A stretch of 64,000 nt of DNA from Niveibacterium umoris. Its GTDB lineage: Bacteria > Pseudomonadota > Gammaproteobacteria > Burkholderiales > Rhodocyclaceae. The position numbers were made by a program, and so were the translations under genes. Shown here in pieces: positions 29,522 through 36,739 of this stretch (within the stretch, counting starts at the first letter, position 1; the number at the start of each line of letters is the position of its first letter). The notes under the pieces are model-generated. The model made no database searches. It was not told the DNA's origin and saw only the letters and a program-made list of their open reading frames with translations. The stretch spans positions 1,116,001 to 1,180,000 of the forward strand of contig NZ_JACIET010000002.1 of NCBI RefSeq assembly GCF_014197015.1, written 5' to 3'.

Positions 29522-29549
29522 TACTTCGGCACTGGTCCTGAAAACTTGA
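29522..29549 (-). promoter_or_regulatory. FliA (sigma-28) promoter of the cheY-cheC-GGDEF operon
   Basis: Reading the minus strand: TCAAGTTT (29549-29542), 11 bases, GCCGAAGT (29530-29523). This matches the flagellar sigma-28 pattern (TAAAGTTT/TCAAGTTT-N11-GCCGATAA) closely and with exact spacing. It lies 28 bases upstream of the cheY-like start. Confidence 0.75.
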
Positions 29550-29649
29550 GATGCCACAGGGCGGTCATGGCGGCGGAGGGGAAATGCCGCGTGCGAGTCA
29601 GCTCTGTTGCGCCGGAGCGTCATGGGGTCCGGCTGTCAAGATGTTGGGA

Positions 29650-29665
29650 TTGACTAAATCGTCAA
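29650..29665. promoter_or_regulatory. Inverted repeat TTGAC-N6-GTCAA, possible operator
   Basis: A perfect 5-base dyad with a 6-base spacer lies 69 bases before the small gene at 29734. TTGACT could also serve as a -35 with TATTTG (29674-29679) as -10 after an 18-base spacer, so the dyad would overlap the promoter. The spacing differs from FNR boxes (4). The binding protein is unknown. Confidence 0.35.
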
Positions 29666-29733
29666 GCTTGGCGTATTTGTTCACGGATGTCGCAATTTTG
29701 CGGCGAATTAGTCGTTTCTCGAAGAGAGGCGCC

Positions 29734-29916
29734 ATGTCTCCGGATATCGACCCCCGTGCGGCGCGCACCCGCGTGCCTGATGAATTGCTGGCCGAGGCGA
29801 TCAGCGAAACGCAATGGAGCGACCCATTCCGGGCCTCTGATGTCTTCGGTATGGCGCATGCCGTGCGCGATTGCGATATCGGGGAATTCGACCCGTTGCC
29901 CGAAGAGTGGGCTTGA
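29734..29916 (+). CDS. Small acidic hypothetical protein
   Basis: 60 aa. ATG 29734 follows a GAAGAGAGG ribosome-binding site at good spacing. Composition is strongly acidic (M-S-P-D-I-D-P-R at the start, F-D-P-L-P-E-E-W-A at the end) with no membrane segment, cysteine cluster or known motif. It stands alone between divergent and convergent neighbours and has a possible promoter with a dyad at 29650-29665. I do not recognise a family. Good translation signals support a real gene, but it could be spurious. Confidence 0.5.
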   Translation: MSPDIDPRAARTRVPDELLAEAISETQWSDPFRASDVFGMAHAVRDCDIGEFDPLPEEWA

Positions 29917-29943
29917 GCGGGCCTCGCTGGCCCGACAAGCCTG

Positions 29944-30732
29944 CTAAGGTTTGTAAGGCAGCCCGGGCGCGTGTCGTTGCCAGATCTCGGCCGCTTCGCC
30001 CGATTTGATCAGCGTTGCAAGCTCGCGATCGAACTTCGCCAACAGGCGCGCAGCCTCGCTGACGCGTGCGGCGATCAGGTGCTTGGCCGGTGCGCGCGCA
30101 TCGGCGACCGGAGCGTGGCGCATCGCCGCATCGCCAATATAGTCGCGACCGAGAAACCGGTAGCCGGAAATCACCTCGAGTTCCTCGACGAAGAAATCGC
30201 AACGCCCGGCTTTGAGCTTGCGGATCATTGCGTCATAGGTGGTGACGCCAAGGTCGAGATCTCTCGGATCCAGCCCGTAGTGGGCATAGCTGGCGCCGAT
30301 CATGCCGCAGCCGCGGTAGTGCTTCAGGTCGGCGATCGTGCGGATGTTCAGCGGCGTGTCTGCACGGAAGAAAACCTGAGGCGTGAGCGTGTTGTAGTGC
30401 GCCGAATAGGCGAAGCGCCTGGCACGTTCCGGATCGGCGTAGGCGTCCATCGCGTAGTCGATTTCGCCAGTCTCGACCAGCTTCAGGCATCGCACCCAGG
30501 GCACACTGCCGATGAATTCCACCTCCTTGCCGAGGCGTTTGAAGATCGTGCGCACCATGTCCACCGACGCCCCCTCGAAACGCTCGGTTTTCTGCCCGCG
30601 GGCGTCGCGTACCCAGTAGGTCCAGGGCGGCGGGTCCGGGTCGGCACAGACCTTGACTGCACCCGCGGGCGACTCGGCAAGGGCGAGCGCGGGGCTGAGC
30701 TGCAGGGCAAATGCAAGCAGGAGGGTCTTCAT
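29944..30732 (-). CDS. Orphan periplasmic solute-binding protein (SBP family 3-like)
   Basis: 262 aa. The start at 30732 gives a clear signal peptide (M-K-T-L-L-L-A-F, cleavage at A-L-A-E). The mature protein begins V-K-V-C-A-D-P-D-P-P-P-W-T-Y, typical for family-3 solute-binding domains, with F-E-G-A-S-V-D-M-V-R-T and E-I-D-Y-A-M-D-A-Y as lobe signatures. No transporter genes adjoin. Proteins of this type often resemble periplasmic amino-acid binding or sensor domains. The ligand is unknown. Confidence 0.78.
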   Translation of the reverse strand: MKTLLLAFALQLSPALALAESPAGAVKVCADPDPPPWTYWVRDARGQKTERFEGASVDMVRTIFKRLGKEVEFIGSVPWVRCLKLVETGEIDYAMDAYADPERARRFAYSAHYNTLTPQVFFRADTPLNIRTIADLKHYRGCGMIGASYAHYGLDPRDLDLGVTTYDAMIRKLKAGRCDFFVEELEVISGYRFLGRDYIGDAAMRHAPVADARAPAKHLIAARVSEAARLLAKFDRELATLIKSGEAAEIWQRHAPGLPYKP

Positions 30733-30922
30733 CTTTGGCTTGAGATGCGAGCGTGGTTGCGCCCAGTGTAGGGCCACGAAACGTGCGCGGCCACCGCCAG
30801 GCCGGCGGCCGCGATAGTGCAGGGCGCCTGAGTTCGTGCTGTGGCTCGGTGCCTTGCACCTGCGCTATCCCTTGCGCTAGATCGACCGAAGTGCTTCAAG
30901 GCGGTCCGGGTACTGGTTGCGC

Positions 30923-30936
30923 TTGACTGCGATCAA
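30923..30936. promoter_or_regulatory. FNR/DNR-like binding site upstream of the nirDL-type gene pair
   Basis: TTGAC-TGCG-ATCAA matches the FNR-family consensus TTGAT-N4-ATCAA at nine of ten positions. It is centred about 66 bases before the ATG at 30996, a reasonable activator position. FNR/DNR regulators commonly control denitrification and heme d1 genes, which fits the downstream siroheme decarboxylase. Confidence 0.6.
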
Positions 30937-30995
30937 GCTCAGCGGCGGTTCGATTGCGCATGCTGGCCGCTCCATCGCGCAGGGGGAGCCGCGAC

Positions 30996-31506
30996 ATGAA
31001 TTCACACTTGTTCGACCGCGTCATACGCCTCGGGGCTGTTGGCGCATTGCTGCTTGGTTTCTGGCAGGCCAGCGATGCCTCAGCCGCACCACTTGGCGGT
31101 CACGCCAGCGAATCGGCTTGTCGGCTCGCCGGCGCGGGGCGCGACGTGTCCCCACCCGACCACCGGCAGGGCGTGATCGCTGGTTCTGATCTTGTTGGCC
31201 GGGTGGCCGGTGTGCCTTCTGGCGGGACCTGATGGAAGTCAGACATGGGTCAACTGCGCGCTGCGGGATCGCGGCAAAGTGCAAGTGATCGATACGCGCT
31301 CGCAGGGTGTCGTGACGTCGCGCGAACCAAGGCATGTCGCATGGCGAGAGGGCGTTCTGCCGAGCAGCGGCGGTGCATGGTTCCTGACGCTTAAGGCGCC
31401 CAGCGTCCGCATTGTCGGCAACGGATTCGACATGCAGGCAGGCGTTTCCATCGACGCGCCCAAGGGCGATTGCTTCACCACCGTTGTGGTGGAGACGGGA
31501 TTTTGA
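30996..31506 (+). pseudogene. Exported protein gene interrupted by a frameshift
   Basis: ATG 30996 has a strong GGGGGAGC ribosome-binding site and encodes a signal peptide (V-G-A-L-L-L-G-F-W-Q-A-S-D-A-S-A-A). That frame stops at TGA 31230-31232. The other half continues in the +1-shifted frame (open from 31189), protein-like (W-V-N-C-A-L-R-D-R-G-K-V-Q-V-I-D), to TGA 31504-31506. Dropping one base near 31229 (ACCTGAT to ACCGAT) would join them into about 169 residues. The stop overlaps the ATG of the siroheme decarboxylase gene (TGATG), so the gene was once translated with it. Function unknown. A sequencing error or genuine decay are both possible. Confidence 0.55.
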
Positions 31507-32588
31507 TGAAGCCGAACAAGGTGACGGACAAGCAGCCGCCCCATTCAATGCCCTCCTTCGGTGGGCCGGTCGACATTCTCACCTTGCTCGGTGGGCAGGC
31601 GGCTGATGAGGCGCGCGACGAGGCCTTCGAATTCGAATTGCTCAATCGCTGGCAGCGTGACTTGCCGCTGGACATCGAACCCTTCGCGCGCGTCGGGGAT
31701 GCCTATGGCCGCAGCGCGCGCGACGTGCTGGCCGCATTTCGCCGGCTACAGCGCGAGGGCGCGATTTCGCGTGTCGGCCCGGTCCTCACGCCGGCGGCGT
31801 TCGGGGCATCAACCCTTGCGGCAATCAGCGTGCCGCCGGATCGCCTGGAGTCTGTGGCCGGATACATCTCGCTGATGTCCGAGGTCAATCACAACTATGC
31901 CCGCGAACATGAGTACAACCTCTGGTTCGTGCTGACCGCCGGGGAACGGTCCCACATCGATCGTGCCCTGCAGCGCATCGAAGAGGCGACCGGCGCCGCA
32001 CCGCTGGACCTTCCGATGCTTGAGGGCTATCACCTCGATCTCGGTTTCGATCTGCACGGGCCGGAAACCCGCGCGGCGCGTGCGGTGGATCTGGAGCGCG
32101 CCCGCGTCAGCCTCGACAGCCGGCAATGGCGACTGCTGGCCGCGCTCGAACAGGGCCTGCCCCTGGTGCCGCGCCCCTTTGCGCGGCTCGGCATGCGCGC
32201 CGACATGCATGAACTGGAAGTGATCGAGCAATTGCGCTACTGGCTGTCGATCGGCGCGATTCGACGAATCGGGGTCGTCGTGCATCACCACGAGTTGGGC
32301 TTGCGTGCCAACGCAATGTGCGTGTGGGATGTTCCGGACGATGACGCGCCGGCAATCGGCCGACGCATTGCCGAGATGCCAGGGGTCAACCTCTGCTATC
32401 GCCGTGCGCGGGTATCCAAACGCTGGCGCTACAACCTCTATTGCATGATTCATGGCCGTGAGCGCACGGCCGTTGCACAGATCCGCGAGCGCCTGATCCA
32501 CGACGCGGGCCTCGAAGCGCACCCATCGGCGGTGCTGTTTTCGACGCGCCGTTACAAACAGCGCGGCGCGCGCTATTCCGAACGCTAG
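31506..32588 (+). CDS. nirDL: Siroheme decarboxylase, NirD-NirL fused type (Lrp/AsnC-like)
   Basis: 360 aa made of two homologous halves. Each has an Lrp/AsnC-like winged helix followed by a ferredoxin-like domain, the arrangement of fused NirDL/AhbAB siroheme decarboxylases. Characteristic segments are Y-A-R-E-H-E-Y-N-L-W-F-V-L in the first half and C-Y-R-R-A-R-V-S-K-R-W-R-Y-N-L-Y-C-M-I-H-G in the second. The enzyme converts siroheme to didecarboxysiroheme on the way to heme d1 (nitrite reductase cd1) or alternative heme. ATG 31506 overlaps the upstream stop. No nirS, nirJ or nirF is in the window, so it is detached from its usual cluster. Often misannotated as a transcriptional regulator. 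Confidence 0.82.
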   Translation: MKPNKVTDKQPPHSMPSFGGPVDILTLLGGQAADEARDEAFEFELLNRWQRDLPLDIEPFARVGDAYGRSARDVLAAFRRLQREGAISRVGPVLTPAAFGASTLAAISVPPDRLESVAGYISLMSEVNHNYAREHEYNLWFVLTAGERSHIDRALQRIEEATGAAPLDLPMLEGYHLDLGFDLHGPETRAARAVDLERARVSLDSRQWRLLAALEQGLPLVPRPFARLGMRADMHELEVIEQLRYWLSIGAIRRIGVVVHHHELGLRANAMCVWDVPDDDAPAIGRRIAEMPGVNLCYRRARVSKRWRYNLYCMIHGRERTAVAQIRERLIHDAGLEAHPSAVLFSTRRYKQRGARYSER

Positions 32589-33062
32589 CTTTTTGCGTTT
32601 GGTCCTGGCGGGGGGCGAATCCGATCGCCAGCGTGACGCCCGATCATTCCGCGAAACCGGATGAGTTCAGATGCGCGGCGTCACGCGGGATCTTTCCGCG
32701 CTTGCGCGTCCTGCCGGCGCCCGCCGCGCGCCCGGGCAGCCAAGCATGCATTGCCTGAGGGCATGTGGGTCTAGCTCATGGCGGGCGGCGTCATAGGCGC
32801 GTGTATCAGCAGTGATTTTCCTGACAAATCGGTGGCACGGTTTGCTGGCATGATCGTGGGCGGCACTCCTGCCTCGTGGCTGGCATTCCTGCGCGGGACT
32901 CTCCGCAGCAGGCAGGGCATGGCGCGAAGGTGGGTGTATGAGTACGCGGGCAGATTGCCCCGATCGGTGGCGACCACATCCGTTCAGGATGAACGGACGC
33001 GTCGGGATCATGATTCGCTGCTGGCGGCGCTTCGTCGGCAACCACTTTGAAGTGTTCCACAG
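32589..33062. other. 474-base intergenic region, nothing assignable
   Basis: No protein-like frame with a ribosome-binding site, no clear terminator with a U-tract and no recognised RNA motif. A short inverted repeat (CTGGCG...CGCCAG near 32609-32634) follows the nirDL stop, and a weak hairpin is near 32687-32702. The sppA promoter must lie here, but no convincing -35/-10 pair is visible. Confidence 0.4.
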
Positions 33063-34874
33063 ATGACTGTAAGAAGCTTTTTGGGCCGCGTCGGTCGCGG
33101 CATTACTGCGCTGCGCGTGTTCACGCTGAATGCGCTGTTCATGCTTGGCCTGCTGATCTTCGCTGCGTTTGTCATCGGGCTGGTGCTCGCCCACAACGCC
33201 GGCAAGGTCGAAGAGGGCAGCGTGTTGCTGGTAGCGCCAGTCGGTGCGCTCGCCGAGCAGCCGCCGCAGCCTGACCCGATGGCCCTGCTGTCGCCCGATT
33301 CCGACCGACCCGCCGCGACTCAGCATGTCGATCTGTTGCGGGCGCTGCGCGCGGCGGCGAAGGATTCCCGGATCAAGGCGGTGGTGATCAAGTCCGCCGA
33401 CTTGGGGCCGGGATTGGCACGCATCGAAGAGGTCAATTCCGCACTCGCGGCAGTCAAGCTGGCCGGCAAGCCGGTGCTGGCCTGGGGCGATCGCTTCGAC
33501 CAGACGCAGTATCTGCTCGCGAGCAATGCCAGCCGGGTGTATCTCGACCCCGATGGGGAAGTGGCGATCAACGGGCTGTCGCGTCATCAGATGTACTACC
33601 ACAGCCTGCTCGAACGCCTTGGCGTCAAGATGCATGTGTTCAAGGTCGGCACCTACAAGAGTGCGGTCGAGCCCTACATCCGCGACTCAATGTCCGACGC
33701 GGACAAGGAGGCGGCGATCTCCTATCTGGGCGACACCTGGGCACGCCTCACCGGTCTGATCGCCGAGCGACGCAAACTCAAGCCGGAGGCGGTGCAAGCC
33801 TATGCCGACCTGGGCGCAGAGAAGTTGCGCGAGGCGGGCGGGAACAGCGCCGAAATGGCACGACGCGCCGGGCTGGTGGATGAGTTTGCCACTGCGCAGA
33901 GCTTCGACGAGATGATCAAGAAGCGCTTCGGGGCGGACAGGGAGGGGCGGGCACCGCGCTATGTCACGGTGGCGAACTATGCGGCCACGCTCGACGCTGC
34001 AGACGTCACCACCCCGTCCAAGGTCGGCATCGTTGTCATTGATGGCGTCATCATGGAAGGCGCGAGCCGTGCCGGCGTCGTGGGCAGCGCCTCGGTCGTC
34101 AAGACGATAGAGGATGCGGCGCACGACAAGACCGTCAAAGCGCTGGTGCTGCGGGTCAATAGCCCCGGAGGCAGCGCCACCGCGTCGGAAGAAATCCGCC
34201 GCGCGCTGCAGCGGGCGCGCGAAGCCGGCAAGCCGGTCGTCGTGTCGATGAGCACGGTTGCAGCATCGGGCGGCTACTGGGTGTCGATGGCCTCAGACCG
34301 CATTTATGCCGAGCCGACGAGTATCACTGGATCGATTGGCATCTTTGGCGTACTGCCTGAAATCGCCGAACCGCTGTCCAAACTCGGCATCAATACCGAC
34401 GGCGTAACGACGGCGCCCGATGCGGGCCAGCCCAACCCTGCAACGCCTTTGTCCGATCACATGGCCGACCGGCTCGATCAACAGATCCGTTATGGTTATG
34501 CACGCTTCGTTGCGGTTGTTGCGAAAGGGCGCAAGTTGTCGCCGGAAGCGGTGGAGGCGGTCGCTCAGGGCAGGGTGTGGACCGGGAAGCAGGCGCTGGA
34601 GCACAAACTCGTCGACAAGCTTGGCGGGCTCGAAGACGCCCTTGCTTATGCCGCAGAGAAGGCGGGTCTGAAGGACTATGCGCCAGTGTATGTGGTGCCG
34701 GAACGTTCCTCACGGGCCAGGCTGATCGCGGCACTGATGGGGGCCGACGCGCAGGGCAAGACTCTGGAAATGGCTGGCCCTGCAGCGCCGGCGCTTGCCG
34801 GATTCATGCAGGAACTTGAGCTGCTCACCTCGCGTGAGCGCATCTTTGCGCGCTGTCTTTGCGAAGGGCTTTGA
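33063..34874 (+). CDS. sppA: Signal peptide peptidase SppA (protease IV, long form)
   Basis: 603 aa, the length of the two-domain 67-kDa type. One N-terminal transmembrane segment (about residues 25-45) anchors it in the inner membrane with the catalytic part in the periplasm. The Ser-Lys dyad is split between the two halves as in E. coli: Lys199 in V-G-T-Y-K-S-A-V-E-P and Ser402 in V-A-A-S-G-G-Y-W. It degrades cleaved signal peptides. ATG 33063 has only a weak ribosome-binding site. Confidence 0.93.
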   Translation: MTVRSFLGRVGRGITALRVFTLNALFMLGLLIFAAFVIGLVLAHNAGKVEEGSVLLVAPVGALAEQPPQPDPMALLSPDSDRPAATQHVDLLRALRAAAKDSRIKAVVIKSADLGPGLARIEEVNSALAAVKLAGKPVLAWGDRFDQTQYLLASNASRVYLDPDGEVAINGLSRHQMYYHSLLERLGVKMHVFKVGTYKSAVEPYIRDSMSDADKEAAISYLGDTWARLTGLIAERRKLKPEAVQAYADLGAEKLREAGGNSAEMARRAGLVDEFATAQSFDEMIKKRFGADREGRAPRYVTVANYAATLDAADVTTPSKVGIVVIDGVIMEGASRAGVVGSASVVKTIEDAAHDKTVKALVLRVNSPGGSATASEEIRRALQRAREAGKPVVVSMSTVAASGGYWVSMASDRIYAEPTSITGSIGIFGVLPEIAEPLSKLGINTDGVTTAPDAGQPNPATPLSDHMADRLDQQIRYGYARFVAVVAKGRKLSPEAVEAVAQGRVWTGKQALEHKLVDKLGGLEDALAYAAEKAGLKDYAPVYVVPERSSRARLIAALMGADAQGKTLEMAGPAAPALAGFMQELELLTSRERIFARCLCEGL

Positions 34875-35193
34875 CCGGGAGGCAGCGCGCGAGCCGGCAG
34901 TCGCAGTCGCAAACCGCACCTAGGCGCAAGCTCGGGCCTGGGCCTGGGCTCGGCTCGCGTGATGTTGTCGCCACGGCACATCCGCATTGACTGCCGAAGC
35001 CGTTGCCAGTCGTGGTGCGGAGACTGTGCGGACATAGTCCAAACGAGTGATTGTGTCCTTCAGGTTCTGCAAAATATTGTGTCCTGTCGTCGTTCGATTC
35101 ATGTGTTCTGCCGCGATCTGTTCAGGCGCTCGCCAGCACGCATGCGGTGCGGCGGCATGACGAGCCATCCGGACGGGTCGTGCGCGCAGGGCT
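34875..35193. other. Non-coding stretch after sppA
   Basis: No supported gene. It begins with a GC-rich segment containing a short tandem repeat of GGGCCT (near 34937-34955). A long open frame on the minus strand across here is not protein-like and overlaps well-supported plus-strand features further on. Confidence 0.35.
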
Positions 35194-35222
35194 TTGCGAA
35201 TTCGCGCAAGGTGGGGTAATTT
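35194..35222 (+). promoter_or_regulatory. Sigma-70-like promoter of the riboswitch transcript
   Basis: TTGCGA (35194-35199), a 17-base spacer, and TAATTT (35217-35222) predict transcription from about 35229. That places the start about 10 bases before the first riboswitch stem, as expected for a riboswitch leader. Confidence 0.6.
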
Positions 35223-35238
35223 CACAGGCGTCTGCCCT

Positions 35239-35330
35239 TGCAACGAGGGCAAACACGATCGGCACAGCCGGAGCAATCCGGTGTCGCAAAGCTTCCGGTC
35301 CGGATCTGTTCGGATAGCGGGGTTGCATTG
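35239..35330 (+). promoter_or_regulatory. c-di-GMP-I (GEMM) riboswitch
   Basis: The conserved GEMM blocks occur in order: AGGGCAAAC (about 35246-35254), a variable paired arm closed by ACAC/GTGT (35253-35256 with 35281-35284), CGCAAAGC (35285-35292), a second arm GCTTCCG/CGGATAGC (35291-35297 with 35311-35318), then GCGGGGTTGC (35317-35326). TGCAAC (35239-35244) and GTTGCA (35322-35327) pair perfectly to close the structure. This closely parallels the Vibrio Vc2 aptamer. The expression platform has a short hairpin (35329-35345) but no U-tract, and the 60-aa gene starts 118 bases beyond. Control of that gene by c-di-GMP, probably at translation or by Rho, is the natural reading. Confidence 0.85.
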
Positions 35331-35447
35331 GAGCACGGTGCTCCAGATCGCTTCCCGCCTGCATTCCGTCCAGCGTCTCCCAGAAGTGTCAGCGCCATCC
35401 AGCGGCGGCCGGTCGTCAACCAGAACGACACAACCGGGGGACAGAAA

Positions 35448-35630
35448 ATGATCGATCTGAGCGACGCCGCAATCTTTGGCATCCGCGATGCACAGGGGCA
35501 CAAGAACGAAACGCGCGTGGCCGAATTCCGCGGCGCACAGCCACGCAACGAGCTGGGCATCACGACGCGTTTGCTGAATGCCTTGCGCGGGGCGGACACG
35601 CGCGAAGGCGGGGCGCGCAAGCTCAAGTAA
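35448..35630 (+). CDS. 60-aa hypothetical protein under c-di-GMP riboswitch control
   Basis: ATG 35448 follows a GGGGGAC ribosome-binding site at ideal spacing. The protein starts M-I-D-L-S-D-A-A-I-F-G-I-R-D, has a charged middle, a short amphipathic helix (I-T-T-R-L-L-N-A-L-R) and a basic tail ending R-K-L-K. There is no signal peptide, membrane helix or known motif. It is the only gene between the GEMM riboswitch and a large GC-rich hairpin (35644-35694) that may mark the transcript end. A c-di-GMP-controlled peptide of this size might bind a protein partner in the motile/sessile switch, but that is conjecture. I recognise no family. Confidence 0.7.
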   Translation: MIDLSDAAIFGIRDAQGHKNETRVAEFRGAQPRNELGITTRLLNALRGADTREGGARKLK

Positions 35631-35643
35631 GCGTGTACCTGTT

Positions 35644-35694
35644 GCGGGCTGCCCCCGGCCGGTCTTCAAGGTCGGGGTGGCCGCGCAAGCCCGC
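35644..35694 (+). other. Large GC-rich hairpin after the riboswitch-controlled gene
   Basis: GCGGGCT (35644-35650) pairs with AGCCCGC (35688-35694), with an inner stem GCCCCCG / CGGGGTGGC. It lies 14 bases after the stop of the 60-aa gene. No U-tract follows, so it is either an unusual terminator or an mRNA-stabilising element. Confidence 0.35.
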
Positions 35695-35907
35695 GGGCGA
35701 TCGTTCCCGGCGACGGCGCAATGCCCACGCTGAAACATGCGAGCCACTACAGGAAAGCCCGCGCCTGCCGATAACCCTGTGACGTGCCGCCCCGACGACG
35801 GTGGTACGGCTGAGTACCCGACGTGGCTGTGCGTCTCGCAAAGACTTGCGGGCGCACTCGCCGCGCTCGGGGCATTCCCGGTGCGTGGCGCAGGGTACGG
35901 AGCGGGC

Positions 35908-36720
35908 ATGAGGCTGAATTGGGGAACGTGGCTTGTTGGCTTGGTTTGCGTCGCCCTGTTCGGCGCGCCGGTACGCGACTGCCCGGCGCAAACAGCATCG
36001 CGCCTTGCGCGCATTGCCGCGAGCGGAGCGTTGCGGGTGTGCATCTGGCCCGAGTACTACGGCGTCAGCTACCGCAATCCCAAGTCGGGCCGGCTCTCGG
36101 GGCTCGACGTCGACATGGCCGCAGAATTTGCACGTGACCTGGGCGTCGACGTGCGCTTCGTCGACAGCACGTTTGCTTCGCTAATCGACGATATCGAGAA
36201 GGATCACTGCGACATCGCGATGATGGCCGTCGCGATCACGCCCCAGCGCGCGCAGCGCCTTGCGTTCTCTCGCCCCTACCTGCGCAGCGATGTCTATGCG
36301 GTCACCACCCGTTTCAACGCCAGGGTGCGCAGCTGGTCCGACATCGACCGGGCGGGCACACGGGTTGCCGTTGCCGCCGGCACGTACCACGAAGCCCTGA
36401 TGCGCGAACGCCTCAAGCATGCCGAGCTGGTGGTGATCCAGCCGCCGGCAACGCGCGAAGCCGAGTTGGAGGCCGGGCGGGTGGACGTCTTCATGTCCGA
36501 CTATCCGTTCACCCACAAGATGCGCGATGACCATGACTGGGTGCAGGTGCTCGCGCCGGCGACGCCCTTTTTCCCGGTGAGCGCCGCCTATGCGGTAAAG
36601 CCAGGCGACAAGGCCTGGCTGAAACGGGTCGATGAGTTCGTTGCCGCCGTGCGCGCGGACGGGCGCCTGGCGGCCGCGGCGCGGCGCTACCGGCTCGACC
36701 CGATCCTCGATCGCGACTGA
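35908..36720 (+). CDS. Periplasmic solute-binding protein paired with a histidine kinase
   Basis: 270 aa. ATG 35908 is chosen because it begins a signal peptide (G-L-V-C-V-A-L-F-G-A-P-V) with a GGAGCGGG site upstream. The mature protein is a family-3 solute-binding domain: G-A-L-R-V-C-I-W-P-E-Y-Y-G, S-G-L-D-V-D-M-A-A-E-F-A-R, C-D-I-A-M-M-A-V-A-I-T-P-Q-R and F-M-S-D-Y-P. No ABC transporter follows. Instead the next gene, 19 bases on, is a membrane hybrid histidine kinase, which suggests that the binding protein presents its ligand (amino-acid-like) to that kinase. Confidence 0.85.
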   Translation: MRLNWGTWLVGLVCVALFGAPVRDCPAQTASRLARIAASGALRVCIWPEYYGVSYRNPKSGRLSGLDVDMAAEFARDLGVDVRFVDSTFASLIDDIEKDHCDIAMMAVAITPQRAQRLAFSRPYLRSDVYAVTTRFNARVRSWSDIDRAGTRVAVAAGTYHEALMRERLKHAELVVIQPPATREAELEAGRVDVFMSDYPFTHKMRDDHDWVQVLAPATPFFPVSAAYAVKPGDKAWLKRVDEFVAAVRADGRLAAAARRYRLDPILDRD

Positions 36721-36739
36721 GCGCCGGAAGAACTTCACC

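Noticed and set aside
32609-32634. Inverted repeat after nirDL as a terminator
   Set aside because: The stem is only six base pairs with a long loop and no U-tract.
32838-32855. TGGCAC followed by TTGCT as a sigma-54 promoter before sppA
   Set aside because: The spacing between the GG and GC elements is two bases too short for sigma-54, and no activator context is present.
32778-33050. Open frame of 90 codons before sppA
   Set aside because: No ribosome-binding site, no recognisable motif and unbalanced composition, so it was not annotated.
34920-36044. Minus-strand frame covering the riboswitch and the 60-aa gene
   Set aside because: No domain, Cys/Arg/Pro/Ser-rich sequence, and conflict with the GEMM element, its promoter and two plus-strand genes.
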